From: Diadema setosum
Lineage: Eukaryota > Echinodermata > Echinoidea > Diadematoida > Diadematidae
DNA length: 64,000 nucleotides
NCBI GenBank assembly: GCA_033980235.1
Contig: CM067072.1
Span: 22,323,047 to 22,387,046 of the forward strand
Direction: 5' to 3'
Shown here one piece after another: positions 1-11,632 of this stretch; positions within the stretch are counted from its first letter, which is position 1, and the number at the start of each line of letters is the position of its first letter. Made by a program: the position numbers and the translations under genes. The notes beneath the pieces are model-generated. The model did not search any database. It was not told the DNA's origin and saw only the letters and a list, made by a program, of their open reading frames with translations.

Positions 1-59
1 TTGCGTTGTAGCTCGTATATTTTGTGCAAAATGGTTGCCTACGGTTGCCTTAATTTGCT

Positions 60-300
60 TTTCACCTCGCTTCAGCTCGCTTTTGCTCGTAACAGTACGA
101 TTCAGTACGAAGATTGCTCGCCCTGTTGCGCGTGTACCTCGTTCGCCACTCGTTCGTTGCTCGCTGGCATCTCGCACTAGCTCGTAGCAGCTCGCATGAA
201 CTCGTTTCTCCTCGTTTCACTGCTCATCCACTCGACTGTTGCTCGTGCCTGCTCGATCCGCTGCGTATCAGTTCGCCCTGCTGCGTATTAGCTCGTAGAG
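60..300. repeat. CTCG-rich low-complexity array
   Basis: The stretch repeats CTCG/GCTCGT every 8 to 12 bases with variable spacers. Its complement (CGAG-rich) occurs at 1040-1300, so the two could be arms of one decayed inverted-repeat element. The long open frame across it has a repetitive composition and does not look like a gene. Confidence 0.6.
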
Positions 301-344
301 AGCTTCACTGGTATATAATTTTTGACATTTTACAGTTACGGGGG

Positions 345-505
345 GCACAAGGACTTTTTGGTTCAAATTCTTCAAAAAGCACTAAATTTGGTACAGGTGT
401 TGCCAAAACCATACTATTTCAATTTTTGATGGCCGCCAAGAAGGGCGCCCTGAGGCCATATTGGCCAAATCCAATATGGCTGCCATCTGAAATTCAAAAG
501 TCACT
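345..505. repeat. Dispersed repeat with CCATATTGG palindrome
   Basis: It contains a self-complementary core, a CCATATTGG half followed by CCAATATGG, next to GGGCGCC. Related sequence recurs at 29030-29215 and, in the opposite orientation, at 33540-34020, so this is one family of a short interspersed inverted-repeat element. Confidence 0.6.
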
Positions 506-1039
506 TCCATTGTTTAAAAAGGTAAACATTTCACAATAATTTTCAAAATCTGTATTATACGTTTTCTGGGTCAATGAAATCGATTCTCAATGTCGTTTTC
601 ATGGTCTGAAGTCAGCTTTTCCTTATACAGGGTCACCCTTAATGTCGCTTTGGGTCAGGACATTATTTTCACTACAGGTTATTTCAAAATGGCTTGCCTA
701 CGGTCACTATAACAGGAAAAACAACCTTGCTCATTACCTGCAGTTGTTGAGGACTGAACAGAGCATATTACTGTGTTTGAAAAAAAAAATACTTTTCAGC
801 AATACACATTGTGTGGTAATACAATTCTGAGAAGAAAAAAAAGATTTTCCACAAAACCTACAATAACAGCGGGAAACTCAGTTTGAGATTTTTTTTAAAA
901 CTGATATGTTTGAATTTGATGTTGATGAAAGCACACAATCATTCCAAAAGCTTCATGATTTGATAAGCATATTGTGTTTCTTAGTCAACTAAGTGAATTT
1001 TAATTAAATCTAACTAGATTTTGTGTGAAGAGATGTATA
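506..1039. other. No gene seen
   Basis: AT-rich unique-looking sequence with short homopolymer runs. No splice-flanked open frame or RNA signature was recognised. Confidence 0.4.
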
Positions 1040-1590
1040 CGCAGTCATAGCGAGCTAAAGCGAGCAGCATCGAACAGAATCGAGGAGGAACGAGGTAAGG
1101 CGAGGATGAACGAGGGGGAGCGAGCGACGGACGAGCTAGATTCGCAATGCAGCGAGTTACATCCGCAACGGTCCTTGCTAATGCGAGCAGAGTACCAGGA
1201 GTAGAGTGAGGTGATGCGAGGTAAAGCGAGGTAACGCGAACTAAAGCGAGGTAAGTCGAGGTGAAGCGAGCAGGTATCGTATAAACCATACGCAGTGAAA
1301 CGCAGTTCAAAGTAAAGCTGCGTTGGCCTGCGTTAAGCAGCTCGTTGTCGCTCGCCCTTGCTCGTCCTTGCTCGCATTAGCTGGTTGTCCCTCGTCTTAG
1401 CTCGTATGGATTTTGATCTTGCGTTCAGTTGCGGATGTTTGAAAAAATTTCAAACTAGCGAGCTAGAACGCAAAGCCTCTGCGTTAGTCTGCGTATTGAC
1501 CTCGTATTAGCTCGTTTCATTGCGTAGTGCTGCGTTGGGCTGCGTTAGACTGCGTTCGGGCAATACGCAGCTGAACGCAAGCTCAAAACG
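1040..1590. repeat. CGAG / CTCG / TGCGTT low-complexity array
   Basis: 1040-1300 repeats GCGAG(G/C)TAA-like words. 1320-1410 returns to CTCG words on the same strand, and 1430-1580 repeats TGCGTT. All share a roughly 10-base rhythm and the first block is the complement of 60-300. Probably subterminal repeats of a mobile element. Confidence 0.55.
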
Positions 1591-1639
1591 CAAAGGTGTG
1601 AGCTAGGCTTAACTGTTCCTTTGGGTGTACCTATCATGA

Positions 1640-2330
1640 AAACAGCAAAGCCAGTTATTCTATCCTGTACGGGGCCCCAGAGAGTAGCCCCAATAAAGGT
1701 CCCCACCCATTGGTGTTATTCAGCTGAAAAGGGTCACGGCTTATTTCTTTTGCAATGGAAGTAGTCCACAGAGACACACAAAAAAATCAAAGCCAGTTAT
1801 TTTTTTCTGATACTGGACCCCAGACAGTAGCCCCAAAGTGCCCCCCCCCCCCAACGTTTGATTTCATTAGCTGAAAAGAGTCATGGCTAATTTCTTTTGC
1901 ACTGGAAGTAGTACCCATCATCAGAGATATCCAAAACACCAAAGTCAGTTATTTTATCCTGTATACGGGGCTCCAGACAGTAGCCCCATGAATGTGCCTC
2001 ATCCATGGTGTATACTGTTAATCAGCTGCATGGAAAAGGGTCTTGACAAATTTCTTTTGCAATTGAAATAATACTGAACAGAGATTGTCCCAAACACCAA
2101 AGCCAGTCATCTTATCCTGTACTGGGCCCTATAGGCTACAGTAGCCCAGAAATGCCACCTCATATTATTTTTTTTTTAAGAGCTGTAGAGTCATGACTAA
2201 TTTCGTTTATTTTTTTTATTTTTATTTATTCTTTAATGAATTATAAGGTCCTACACAACAACTGAGACTCTATACCCAAAACACCAAACCCAGTTATTCT
2301 ATCCAGTAGGGACCCCCCCCCCCATTTATT
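1640..2330 (+). repeat. Diverged tandem repeat, unit about 140-190 bp
   Basis: At least five copies of a unit start with AGCCAGTTATTCTATCCTGT and continue through a CAGACAGTAGCCCC segment, with starts near 1650, 1791, 1943, 2101 and 2289. A more diverged GTACGGGGCCCCGGTAG segment lies near 2670. Poly-C and poly-T tracts have expanded inside some units. Confidence 0.65.
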
Positions 2331-2911
2331 ATGACTCTGCTTAGCTGAGAAGAGTAATGGCTAATTTCTCAGTTTTGCAATGGAAAAAGTACTCAACAGA
2401 GATACCAAAAACACCATGAAGCAATTTGCAATGGAAGCATACTTCGAACACAAAGCCAAATCACGAAAATTTCACAGGGCGGGGGGGGGGGGGGGGGGGG
2501 GGCTGTATAAAGAACAGATTTTTTGGTAGCCGATGAGATCTTGAAGTGGGGGAGCGGGTAAGACCTTTTTTTTTTTTTTGCTTGTCAGCTGATGAAACCC
2601 GGAAGTGGCACCAGATAAACTGGGCCCCCACTGTTAGGCCTATAAACGTTCCGCCGGCGGTGTTTCATCCGGTACGGGGCCCCGGTAGCGCGTCATTAAT
2701 TTTTTTTTTTTACACCGTTGTTCCGTCATTTTCGCGAAAAAACGGCAAAAGACCAGCTGAGTTGTCAAGACTGTACATGCAAACTTGCGAGGGTTCCACC
2801 ATGATTTCTATTAACCACAGTTCCGTCACAGATTGCAGCATGGAGGTTCAATCTGCATTGTGTACCTCCACGTTTGCCGGATGATACACAGGGCGGCGTC
2901 ATGGAGAGAGA
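2331..2911. other. Repeat-derived, poly-G bearing, no gene
   Basis: It holds a G run near 2479-2502 and a segment reading AAACCCGGAAGTGGCACCAG that recurs inside the MITE at 53304-53463. The open frames cross homopolymers and lack splice signals. Confidence 0.4.
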
Positions 2912-2919
2912 GAGAGTGT

Positions 2920-2966
<47 letters not shown>
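2912..2966. repeat. (GT)n microsatellite
   Basis: An uninterrupted TG dinucleotide array with a short GA array before it. Confidence 0.95.
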
Positions 2967-2968
<2 letters not shown>

Positions 2969-3224
2969 GGGGGAGGATATGAGAATGGAGACGACATTTG
3001 ACCTAGTTAACAAAAAAAAAAAACTTCTTTACAAAATCAATATGACATCTCATGGCTTCTTATAGGCCTATAATAAAACAAAGATATCCTTTCCTTACAG
3101 TTTATCGTGTAGGCCTACTTTAGGTTGGGAAATGTTTAAATATTAATCGTGAATTGTTGCTTATTATCAAAAATAACTGTTCTCCCCGTGCAAGTAATCC
3201 TTATGAAAGGTGGTACACACCTTT

Positions 3225-3410
3225 CAAGGGCGGATCCAGGAATTCCGTAAAGGGGAGGCGCCTGTACAAAATTAAAGGGGGCGCACGCCGCACGCCCCCC
3301 CCCCCCCCCCCTCACACACACATTTTTTTTTTCTTTTGGAGGGGGCACCAGAGCCTTCTAATAGAAGGCTCTGGGGGTGCCCAGTCCCCCCCCCCCCCCC
3401 CCCATTTTCC
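3225..3410. repeat. GGATCCAG-type MITE fragment and hairpin
   Basis: It starts with GGCGGATCCAGGAATTCC, the end motif of the complete element at 53304-53463. It then has poly-C/poly-T tracts and a hairpin around 3344-3382 with AGAGCCTTCTA and its complement. Probably two broken copies joined head to head. Confidence 0.5.
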
Positions 3411-3880
3411 GAAAGGGGTTAAAAAAAGAAAAACTAACTGTACACAGCCCAGTCGCTGTATAAATAGCGACTTGTCGCATCCGCATCGCACGGCGTCTGG
3501 CATGGTCGGGCTGCGTTTTTTTTTTAAGACCCACAACATACGGTACTTGCGCGCGCTTATAATGGACGCACGCATTGCGTGCGCTGCGCTTCTGCACAGT
3601 ACGTTACTACAGTCAAAGAGTATACTGTAGAGGCCCATAAGAGATATACAGGGCGTATAAAAAAAAAACAAAAAAAAAACGTTACACTTTTGAAAAAATT
3701 TTCTAAATTACATTTCAAAATATTTGAAAGATTTTTTTCATATTCATGGATACCCAATAGTCTCATCTATCAAGTGCAATCAACAAAACAAATTTTTGTT
3801 CACGCTTGGCTGAACACTGACGCTCTTTGTCCAGAGTATAAAAAATGGCTTGCGCCAAATTGAAAGAAGATGGAAAATTC

Positions 3881-4182
3881 GGGGTCATTCCACTAGACCG
3901 ACACCCACGAGTCATACATCCCACGAGTTCGACATTGAAAACAGGTCCATGAGTCATACAGCTCACGAGTCATACACGCCCATGAGTTCGACACTAGGCA
4001 AATAAAGCCCATGAGTTCGACACTAGGACAGCCCACGAGTTCGACAGATACAACACGGCGCGTAATGTGTCGGTCTCGTGGGCCTTGTTGGCTTATTGTC
4101 GAACTCATGGGCTGTATGACTTGTGAGCTGTATGACTTGTGGGCTGTATGACTCGTGGGTGTCGGTCTCTTGACGTGCACCC
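3881..4182. mobile_element. 302-bp fold-back MITE with 8-bp target duplication
   Basis: The insertion is flanked by GAAAATTC at 3873-3880 and 4183-4190. Its ends are inverted (GACCGACACCCACGAGTCAT near the left; the complement at 4142-4169), and the interior is made of short GAGTCATACAGCCC and GAGTTCGACACTAGG words, first direct and then inverted. An uninterrupted target copy lies at 5755-5762 in the opposite arm of the larger inverted repeat. The 8-bp duplication fits hAT-type transposition. It has no coding capacity. Confidence 0.85.
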
Positions 4183-4452
4183 GAAAATTCAGCCAGCAGT
4201 CCAAATAAGTGTTCTCATTCAAACAAATTGCCCTTTTGCTCATTATAGTTTTGATTATATTATGATAGTTTAGGAATTTTCCGGTGATTTTCTGTCACGT
4301 TTTAAATGATTCCATGTTCTGTTATGGAAGGTTGATTAACAACATCAAGATCTTTTAAGCACAGTTACCACAAATCATGCACAGACATATCGAACCCACA
4401 AGCCAGTCTGCACTCACTCAAGAAGAAAAGTACAAAATTAATGCATCCTCAA

Positions 4453-4885
4453 ATCATTCAATCAATCAATCAATCAATCCAGTCAATCAGTCAATCAATC
4501 AATCAATCAATCAATCCACTCAATCAATCATATAGGATCAAGACAATCCAATCAATCAATCCAATCAATCAAGCAATCAAGCAAGCAAGCAAGCAATCAT
4601 TCATTTTTAATCAATCAATCCATCGATCAATCAATCATCAGTCACAATCGTATGCATGTTTAAAGTGGCAGATCGACATCGGAAATATCACCTCCCCCCC
4701 CCCCCCCCCCCCCCGTGGCTTACAGGCTCGGTTTTTTGTTTTGTTTAGGTTTTTGATATTTTGTTCATCCAAAATGGCCACTGCTCTCTTCCCTTCCACC
4801 ACCAGCCCCTTTACTCATGTATTGATGGGTTGATTAATTGATTGATTGGTTGACTGATTGATTGGTCAATCAATTGATTGATTAA
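4453..4885. repeat. (AATC)n array with inverted partner
   Basis: CAAT/AATC tetranucleotide words fill 4453-4640 and their complement (TTGATTGA) fills 4825-4885, with a poly-C tract between. The pair could form a large hairpin. Confidence 0.8.
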
Positions 4886-4986
4886 TGGGATGAATGATTT
4901 GAATGTTGATTAATTTAGTACCACTACCACATTAATCAATACTGGCGTGTGGTATTAATGTGTCCGTGTATTGTGAAAACTGTGCT

Positions 4987-5580
4987 TTAAAGGAAACCAA
5001 AACCCAAAGAGCAATGTGGATTGAGTGAAAGCAGCAACATTAGTAGAACACGTCAGTGAAAGTTTGAGGAAAATGGGACAATCGATGCAAAAGTTATGAA
5101 TTTGCAAAGTTTTGGTGTTGTAATGACTGGATATTATAAGGAGACTACTAGAGTTCACGACGTCGTGTGTGGACAGCAATATATAAAGAAAATATGAAGA
5201 TAATTCCACAAAAAAAAAAATGTATATTTTTCATGAAAATTACACATTCAATCAGCTTGGTACTAACATGTGTTAAGGTTAGTAATTATTCCCCCTACTT
5301 TCTAAAAGCGGTCAGTCAAGCGCTCTTTCATTACGCTAGAAAAGTGAAAGCATGTTGAATTTTCTGAATATTTCCTTTATATTGTTGTCCACATCTGATG
5401 TCATAAACTCATGTAGTCTCCTTATCCATAATGGTTCCAATACCAAAACTTTTAAAATTCATAACTTTTGCATCGAGTGTCCGATTTTCCTCAAACTTTC
5501 ACTGATGTGTTCTACTAATGTTGCTTCTTTCACTCAATCCACATTTCTCTTTGGGTATTGGTTTCCTTTACACTGTTGCA
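4987..5580. mobile_element. TTAA-type inverted-repeat MITE
   Basis: The left end is TTAAAGGAAACCAAAACCC. The right end is the complement, ending TTTCCTTTA, with arms of roughly 250 bases. It shares an internal AAGTTTGAGGAAAAT word with elements at 47877-49480, 62096-62536 and a fragment at 19320-19395. TTAA at the left edge suggests piggyBac-like mobilisation; the right edge has drifted to TTTA. Confidence 0.75.
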
Positions 5581-5957
5581 GATCTTGAAGTAATTACATA
5601 CTCTAATTCTCACCAATTGATTTGGAAATGAAATCATTAAAATAACGATAAAGCTGACAAAAAAAAAAAAATCTCAGACTATCATAACATAATCAAAGCT
5701 TTAAGCAAAAGAGCAATTTGTTTGAATGGGAGCACTTAATTTGGACTGCCGGCTGAATTTTCCGTCTTCTTTCAATTTGGCGCAAGTCATTTTTCACAAT
5801 CTGGACAAAGAGCGTCAGTGTTCAGCCAAGCGTGAACAAAAATTTTCTTTTGTTGATTGCACCTGATAGATGAGACTACGGGGGCATCCATAAATATGAA
5901 AAAAAAAATCATCCATATATTTTGAAATACAATTTAGACAATTTTTCCAAAAGTGTA

Positions 5958-5983
5958 ACTTTTTTATTTATTTATTTATTTAC

Positions 5984-6026
<43 letters not shown>

Positions 6027-6046
6027 TTATTTATTTATCTATTTTT
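5958..6046. repeat. (TTTA)n microsatellite
   Basis: Tandem TTTA tetranucleotides with a few interruptions. Confidence 0.9.
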
Positions 6047-6182
6047 GATAGCCCGGTATACTATAAAACAGAACTTGGAGTCGAGATATCTGTGCGAGGG
6101 TACGGGAAGGGGGCCTCCCACGCGAGGAAGATTTTGCACTTTTAGACCTGAAATTCAGCGATCTGCTGGTGTACACTTTTGG

Positions 6183-6392
6183 TGCGTATCCGGGCAATTA
6201 CCCCCAGAGGGCAATTACCCCCCGGCCAAATACTGGTTAGTGGTAAGGTTAGAGTAAAGATTAGGGTTAGGGTTAGGTTTAGGGTTAGGAGCTTGGAATA
6301 GGGTTAGGGTTAGGTTCAAGATTAGGATTAGGATTAGAGACAGGGAAAGGGTGCGGGGTAATTGCCCAGGGGGTAATTGCCCTAGACCCCTT
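6183..6392. mobile_element. Short inverted-repeat element with telomere-like core
   Basis: The ends are two copies of GGGCAATTACCCCC on the left and the complement GGGGTAATTGCCC twice on the right. The core (6245-6345) is degenerate TTAGGG and TTAGGATTAGG words. The arrangement fits a MITE carrying, or grown around, a TTAGGG array rather than a chromosome end. Confidence 0.6.
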
Positions 6393-6929
6393 TTGGTGAG
6401 ATGTTGGATTTTTTCTATAAAAAAAGTAAGAAAAAGAAATATTCACAGATAATTGAATGACTTATTGTGGTATCTCGTTCCGAGTGTGCGACATCACCGT
6501 GTATATAGGCGTACTAAAGTTAATGACACGTGGAAGTTGTCAGGGGAAGGGGGACGGTGTGGGAATTAAGGGGTGGCCCCCTCCCTAACGGAACGTTTGC
6601 ATATTACGATTGACATAGAATTTTGTGGAATCATTCGGAAAATAATTGTCAATCCCCAAAGTGCTCACAGAGTCTAGATCAATAAATAGAACCGACAGCG
6701 ACCGAGCGGGGAAAAGATAACGAGGATTAGGAAACTTTTACATTCAATAGAATTGAAGTCATGGATCTGATGCAATCTTAAATAAAACATTTTGGAATCC
6801 GTCAATCTAAATGTGCCAGGAAAAGAACCGAAGTGTGGCGAAGGAGGGTGTGGGAGGGGGATACCTCCTCCCACGAGGGAGAGATTTTGCTATTTTAGAA
6901 TTGAAATTTAACGATCTGGTGCACACTTT

Positions 6930-7215
6930 TGAGTAAAAATTATAATCTTAATAAAAGCAGAGACTCAAACTCTCCCGTTTTCGACGGGAGATCTCCCGCC
7001 GAAAACCCATTTTTGCAAAATCTCGGCCCGTTCTCCCGCTGGAGATTTGATTTCTCCCGTCCTGGCTCTGTGTCTCCCAGTGGAAAGGATTTCTTACTTA
7101 TTGCTATCGTATGTTGAAAAAATAAGCCTTAGATAGCACCAGAGAACATCTAGAACCCTAGGAACTTCCCGCTTCGCACACATCAGCTTGGAGTCTCCCG
7201 TTTGCTAGGGGTTTC
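6930..7215. repeat. CTCCCG-rich inverted-repeat element
   Basis: Words CTCCCGTTTTCGACGGGAG and CGGGAGAATCTCC recur on both strands with ACTCTCCCGTTT near the left edge and GAGTCTCCCGTTTGC near the right. No coding capacity. Confidence 0.5.
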
Positions 7216-7400
7216 GGGCGGGAGAATCTCCAGATCAGAAGGTGCTTGGGGTTGGAGTCTCTGTAAAAGGTTGAAAGTGAGCGGCTTCATGCACGTGCTT
7301 ATTACAGTATACACGCAATTTTTCATCCCCCGCCTTCCAATCCTCGGTCCATTTTTTTTTTTCGGGGGGGGGGGGGGGGGGGGCGAGTGCCCCCATCTCA

Positions 7401-7476
7401 CCCCCACCCCACCTCTTGGCTACGCCCGGTGCCTTACAATATAAGGCACCGGCGTAGCCAAGAGGTGGGGTGGGGG
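7401..7476. repeat. Near-perfect 36-bp-arm hairpin
   Basis: Left arm 7401-7436 and right arm 7442-7476 are complementary except for one extra C. The arms include CCTCTTGGCTACGCC and its complement; the loop is about 5 bases. A poly-G run precedes it. Confidence 0.85.
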
Positions 7477-8629
7477 AGCGATGGTAGTCAAATAATTCAC
7501 TCTACTAACTTGTCAAGTATTCAGTTGAATAAAGAACCTAATGTATAACTCTGAATAAATATTGTATATTGCCATAATTTTATTGTGGTTGTTTCAATCA
7601 TGAAAAGCCAAATAAGCAGAAGTGCAATTTAGCCATCTCTGTTCTGTAAATGCAGTGTTGAATAATGTTCAGTCCCTGTCCATGCATGTGTAGCCCGAAT
7701 GACCCGGGAAAGTTGTTAAAGCTCTCTAGAGAACTGACTGAATTGCATAAACCGCTGAGTAAATAAAATAGAAACTATTGTCATTTAATGAGATACCAAA
7801 AACTGAATCAGAGTCTCACAAAAAAAAAAAAACTATTTTGGTGGCGTTGCCTATGTATCATTATAGACTCACATAAGAACCGCTCCAATTAAAAAAAAAC
7901 AATAAATAAATAAAGAGCAGATGAAATTCTCTGATTGAAATTATATCTTGAGAAATGTCATAGAATGTAAGTTATAATCATAATGATAAGCTGTGATATT
8001 ATTATCTGCTGAAGGTCTGTTTATTTTATTCTCCTTATACATAAACATTTTCCTTTTAAAGAAAATGGCAGAAAAAAAAGAATAAAGTGGACGTGTATTG
8101 TGTCTAAGAAACTAATGTAATGAAACCTACAAGAGGTACTCGTAAAAATATGGTTTAAACCCTTTTTTGTCAGTTCTAACTTTTTTTAACTGCTTAAATT
8201 CAAAATATAGTAAGCCTTACAAGAATTGTAGCATGATTTGTAATCGAGGTTATAGCACTACTATAAAAGTCTAATATTTCAGCGAACATGTCAAGTTGAC
8301 AGAAATGCTTGCCATTTTCTGAAGGAGAAAAATACCCTCATATTATTAGAGAAAATATGATTTAACGGTGTATTCTTTGACTAGTTTTCACCCCAGGAAT
8401 GTATACTTTCATTCACATAAAGAAGTAATAATTTGAAGTAATAGCTCTGAAAAGACCCGGTCTTTAGTATAATTTAGATTATACTATTAGTATTATTACT
8501 ATTATTATCATTAGAAGTAGTAGTATTAGTAGTGTTATTAGTATTAGTTTTAGTATTATTATACTATTAGTATTATTTAAATTATAGTATAATTCAAAAA
8601 TTCCTAGGTTGACACAAGCCTGCCAGACG
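7477..8629. other. No gene seen
   Basis: AT-rich, mostly unique sequence. 8462-8590 is a degenerate ATT/AGT trinucleotide tract. No convincing exon, RNA gene or complete mobile element was recognised. Confidence 0.45.
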
Positions 8630-9191
8630 TCTTCTGACCATTGTACTGAGTAAGTATACGCAGATCGATTTCAGTGCTTCCAACCTAGGTTCCATTATCC
8701 CCGCTCACCGCTAGAGGGCGGCTGCCACTTGCGTTTCACCCACGTACACCACCAGCAGCGGCCGTGTAAAATAAAATCGGGAGAGTGAGTAGGCCATCTT
8801 TTATATTACTGTACGATCATTAATCCCTCCTCCCCTAAATCCATCCTAGAGTCCTAACCCCCCATCCGCGTACGTATAACCACAATTTAGGCGACTAGGA
8901 TATGGATCTAGGTAACCTATATGTTCTTTTTTATTGCCGTTCACTCATGTAGGTGTACAGGTGTAGCAGATACGAGGGAAACACTTCTGTAAATGTGAAT
9001 GTCATCAATTCCTGCTCCATCCATATCACCACTTGTACCAGCTGACAGCGTAGGCGCAGCAGTTCAGCGGAGAGGACGGAGCATAAACAACGCAAACTAC
9101 GTCTTGTAGTCGTAGTCGTACGTGCGTTCAATGGAGACAAATGTACGTCGACTATGTTTGTCAACAGTGTCATGTCAAACCACCAGCAGCT
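8630..9191 (+). promoter_or_regulatory. Likely promoter/5' UTR of the FN3 receptor gene
   Basis: This stretch is richer in C, G and CpG than the flanks (for example CCGCTCACCGCTAGAGGGCGGCT near 8700, split here as CCGCTCACCGC and TAGAGGGCGGCT) and ends at the signal-peptide start codon. No TATA box or initiator could be picked with confidence. It is inferred only from position and composition. Confidence 0.3.
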
Positions 9192-9267
9192 ATGCCTATG
9201 ATGTTGATATTTGCGATTCTACTCTACTTGGGGCCAAACATTTTGAGTTTATCTGCTTCCACAACAG
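9192..9267 (+). CDS. FN3 receptor gene, exon 1: signal peptide
   Basis: It encodes 25 residues, MPMMLIFAILLYLG then PNILSLSASTT: a short start, a run of hydrophobic residues and a small/polar end, as in a cleaved signal peptide. The exon ends ACAACAG before GTGAGT, a strong donor, in phase 1. Exons at 20152, 22164, 28848, 35116, 36617 and 43679 all have acceptors compatible with that phase. An in-frame ATG at 9141 would add 17 polar residues; 9192 is preferred because the hydrophobic core then sits near the N-terminus. The gene spans about 30.7 kb in the spliced model (996 coding bases, 331 residues): a single-pass surface protein with two FN3-like domains. No named orthologue was recognised. 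Confidence 0.6.
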
Positions 9268-11632
9268 GTGAGTAATTTTACCTTGCGTGAGCATTAATAC
9301 TAGAATCTAATAGTCTTGGAAAATGAAGACAACGAATGTTTCACTGATTTGAGTGATTATGATTATGATCGCGATGATATCGACCCACCACTGCCCACTC
9401 GACATGTATGGTTGAGGGGTCTAGATATCGCGCACGAAAATTTGTGATGCTCTTATAATAGAAATTATTCCACAATCTTGCATGAATTTCTCAATAAATA
9501 TCACGAAAATGCAGAAAAATCACCTCCCAGAATCTCCTGATGATACGATGACGGAGTAGTGCGCTGTCGCTGTTTGTATGTTGGACTTAATTTTATGCGT
9601 TCAATTTCCCGGGGTATGTAAGGTCGCGCAGCTGCCCTATGTAGTTTCATGCGTGAAAGTGTCTGCCCCTCTGCGGCTGTAACGTGCTTCGGCTTTCGTA
9701 AAATATTATAAACGATCAATCGAGCAAATTACGAATTCTATTGGCTACGAACGAGACAAGCGAAACAACACATCTAATTTTAGGCTACAACATCCTTAAA
9801 ACAGATTTTAAGCTAAGGTAGGTAAATTACAAGGTAAAAAATTGGAAATTTAGTGAAAAATTTGTTTGAAAAATTGGAAATTTAGTGAAAAATTTGTTCA
9901 AAATCAAAATTTCTTACCTGCTTCCTTCTCATGTTTAGCAGTTGTCAGGTATGTTTATTCCATGGGCGTATCGGCACATTTTGCGCCTAGTCCTACGCGT
10001 AACATTGCTTACTATACGCAGTTTCGTTATGCGCGACCATTAAAGCCCAAACAAAGTTCTGGTATGCCTGCAAAAGCTGTCAAATTTTGCTCCAAAATGT
10101 GAACGTATGCCTAGGAAATGTGCGGAATAACGCTGTAATAACAAGATATTCGATGGGTAAGGACGAAAATGGGATATATTAACCAAAAACATTCAGTCTC
10201 GGAACTTACCCGAACGGGGTCAGGCTAGACTCGGACTCGGGGATAACTCGGCCTCGCTTTGCTTGACGGCGGGATGATGAGTTGTACTGCTACTGGTTTT
10301 CCCTCTGGATTGTACAGTACTATGCATACGGGAGCGGCCTGTATAAACTACATTGTAGCGTTCTGGCTACTCGCAGTAATGGTCCGAGTTGTTACAACAC
10401 GCGCATCAAAAACCTCTTTGGCGCGCATGCAAAATTAGTGTGCGCCTCTCAAGCACCTCTAAAAACAATCAAAGACAATTGATAAACAACAACAAAAACT
10501 TCAAAGACCGCGCGTCTCAGCAACTGAGGTGATGTGCGTATTATAAAGCGTCTTTGCTAGTAGGCTTGAGGACCGTGCGCTGTCCATTTGTTTTGTACAG
10601 GATTAGCACGCACTTTCCTGTCTGCTCAGTAAGGCCTCGTTTGGCCGGTGCCCGTAGTATTATAGAGTACTGATGAACATGGCGATCACGAACTGTGTGT
10701 AAATTGTCTGAAATAGGGTCGAGTTTTCCCTGAGACCGAGTTAGTCTGGAGCCTTCTGGAATAAAAGTCGGTTTACAGACTTTTATTATTTTTCTCAAAA
10801 TACTCCAAAACGACTCATCATTCCGGCAAACCGCGTCAGCCAGGTAAGTTTCTTTGTAGACTCTTTCGATATATTGCAAGCAAATATGAAATGGTGTCAG
10901 ACGGGTTCTCAAGCCCTTACCAGAACTTAGTTTTCACTTTAAGTCCCTGCGCGAGTAGTAGTACCCTTACTATACTGGATGTAGCTCTATTGTCATTGTC
11001 ACTTTGATTATTTTACGTCAATAACATGATTTTTGATTGGCTGAGAAGTTCTAACGTTAATAGTCACTGACTGTTTTGATACTAACGTTAACAGGATTGA
11101 CAACTTTAATCAGTTCGTGAAACGGTGCCTACTAGTCTACTGTACTCATACTATAGTATCCCCAAGCGTTGTGGGACCGGACAGGTTGTGGGACCGGACG
11201 TGTATTGTAAGTGCGTGTAAGTGCGTCTGTAATGAAAATGACGCAATGAAAGTCTCAAAAGGTGTTACGAGTTATACACACATGTCATTAGGCCAGTTCA
11301 GTCGAATGTTCGATGGCGTCGATTGTACGGCGAGAATGTAAAAACTGTGCACGCTCGCTCCCTATATATTTCCCGTACAAAATCAACACGTGCACAGCTC
11401 TCTTTGATACATTCGTACATGGAGTCACTTTGAAGGGGAAAATCCAACGATTTAGCAGGTTAATTCTCACGCCGTTTTCAGAGTATGTTGTCTAGTTATG
11501 AGGAGTGTATATCAAGTCTTTGAGGTAAAGAAGGGTGCATGTTCTATGTAAAATAGGTAAGTTTTTGCTAGCGAACTTCAGTGTCCAGAAACAAAACCCC
11601 CCATTGTACTAGCTTAGTAGCTACAACTTGAA

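Larger units (their letters stand above)
3650..5965. repeat. 2.3-kb inverted repeat
   Basis: The arm 3690-3880 plus 4183-4280 matches the complement of 5665-5960 over about 290 bases with scattered substitutions. The left arm is split by the insertion at 3881-4182; the right arm is continuous. The space between holds CAAT arrays and another inverted-repeat element. Confidence 0.8.

Noticed and set aside
114..539. 141-codon plus-strand open frame
   Set aside because: It lies in the CTCG-rich array and a dispersed repeat; its composition follows the repeat and no splice or domain signal is present.
4441..4833. 130-codon open frame rich in NQSI
   Set aside because: It is the translation of the (AATC)n array.
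6245..6345. True telomere
   Set aside because: The TTAGGG words are few and degenerate, with ordinary sequence on both sides and inverted ends of a short element.
10541..10912. 123-codon minus-strand open frame
   Set aside because: No recognisable domain and no supporting splice context; codon use is unremarkable for intron sequence.
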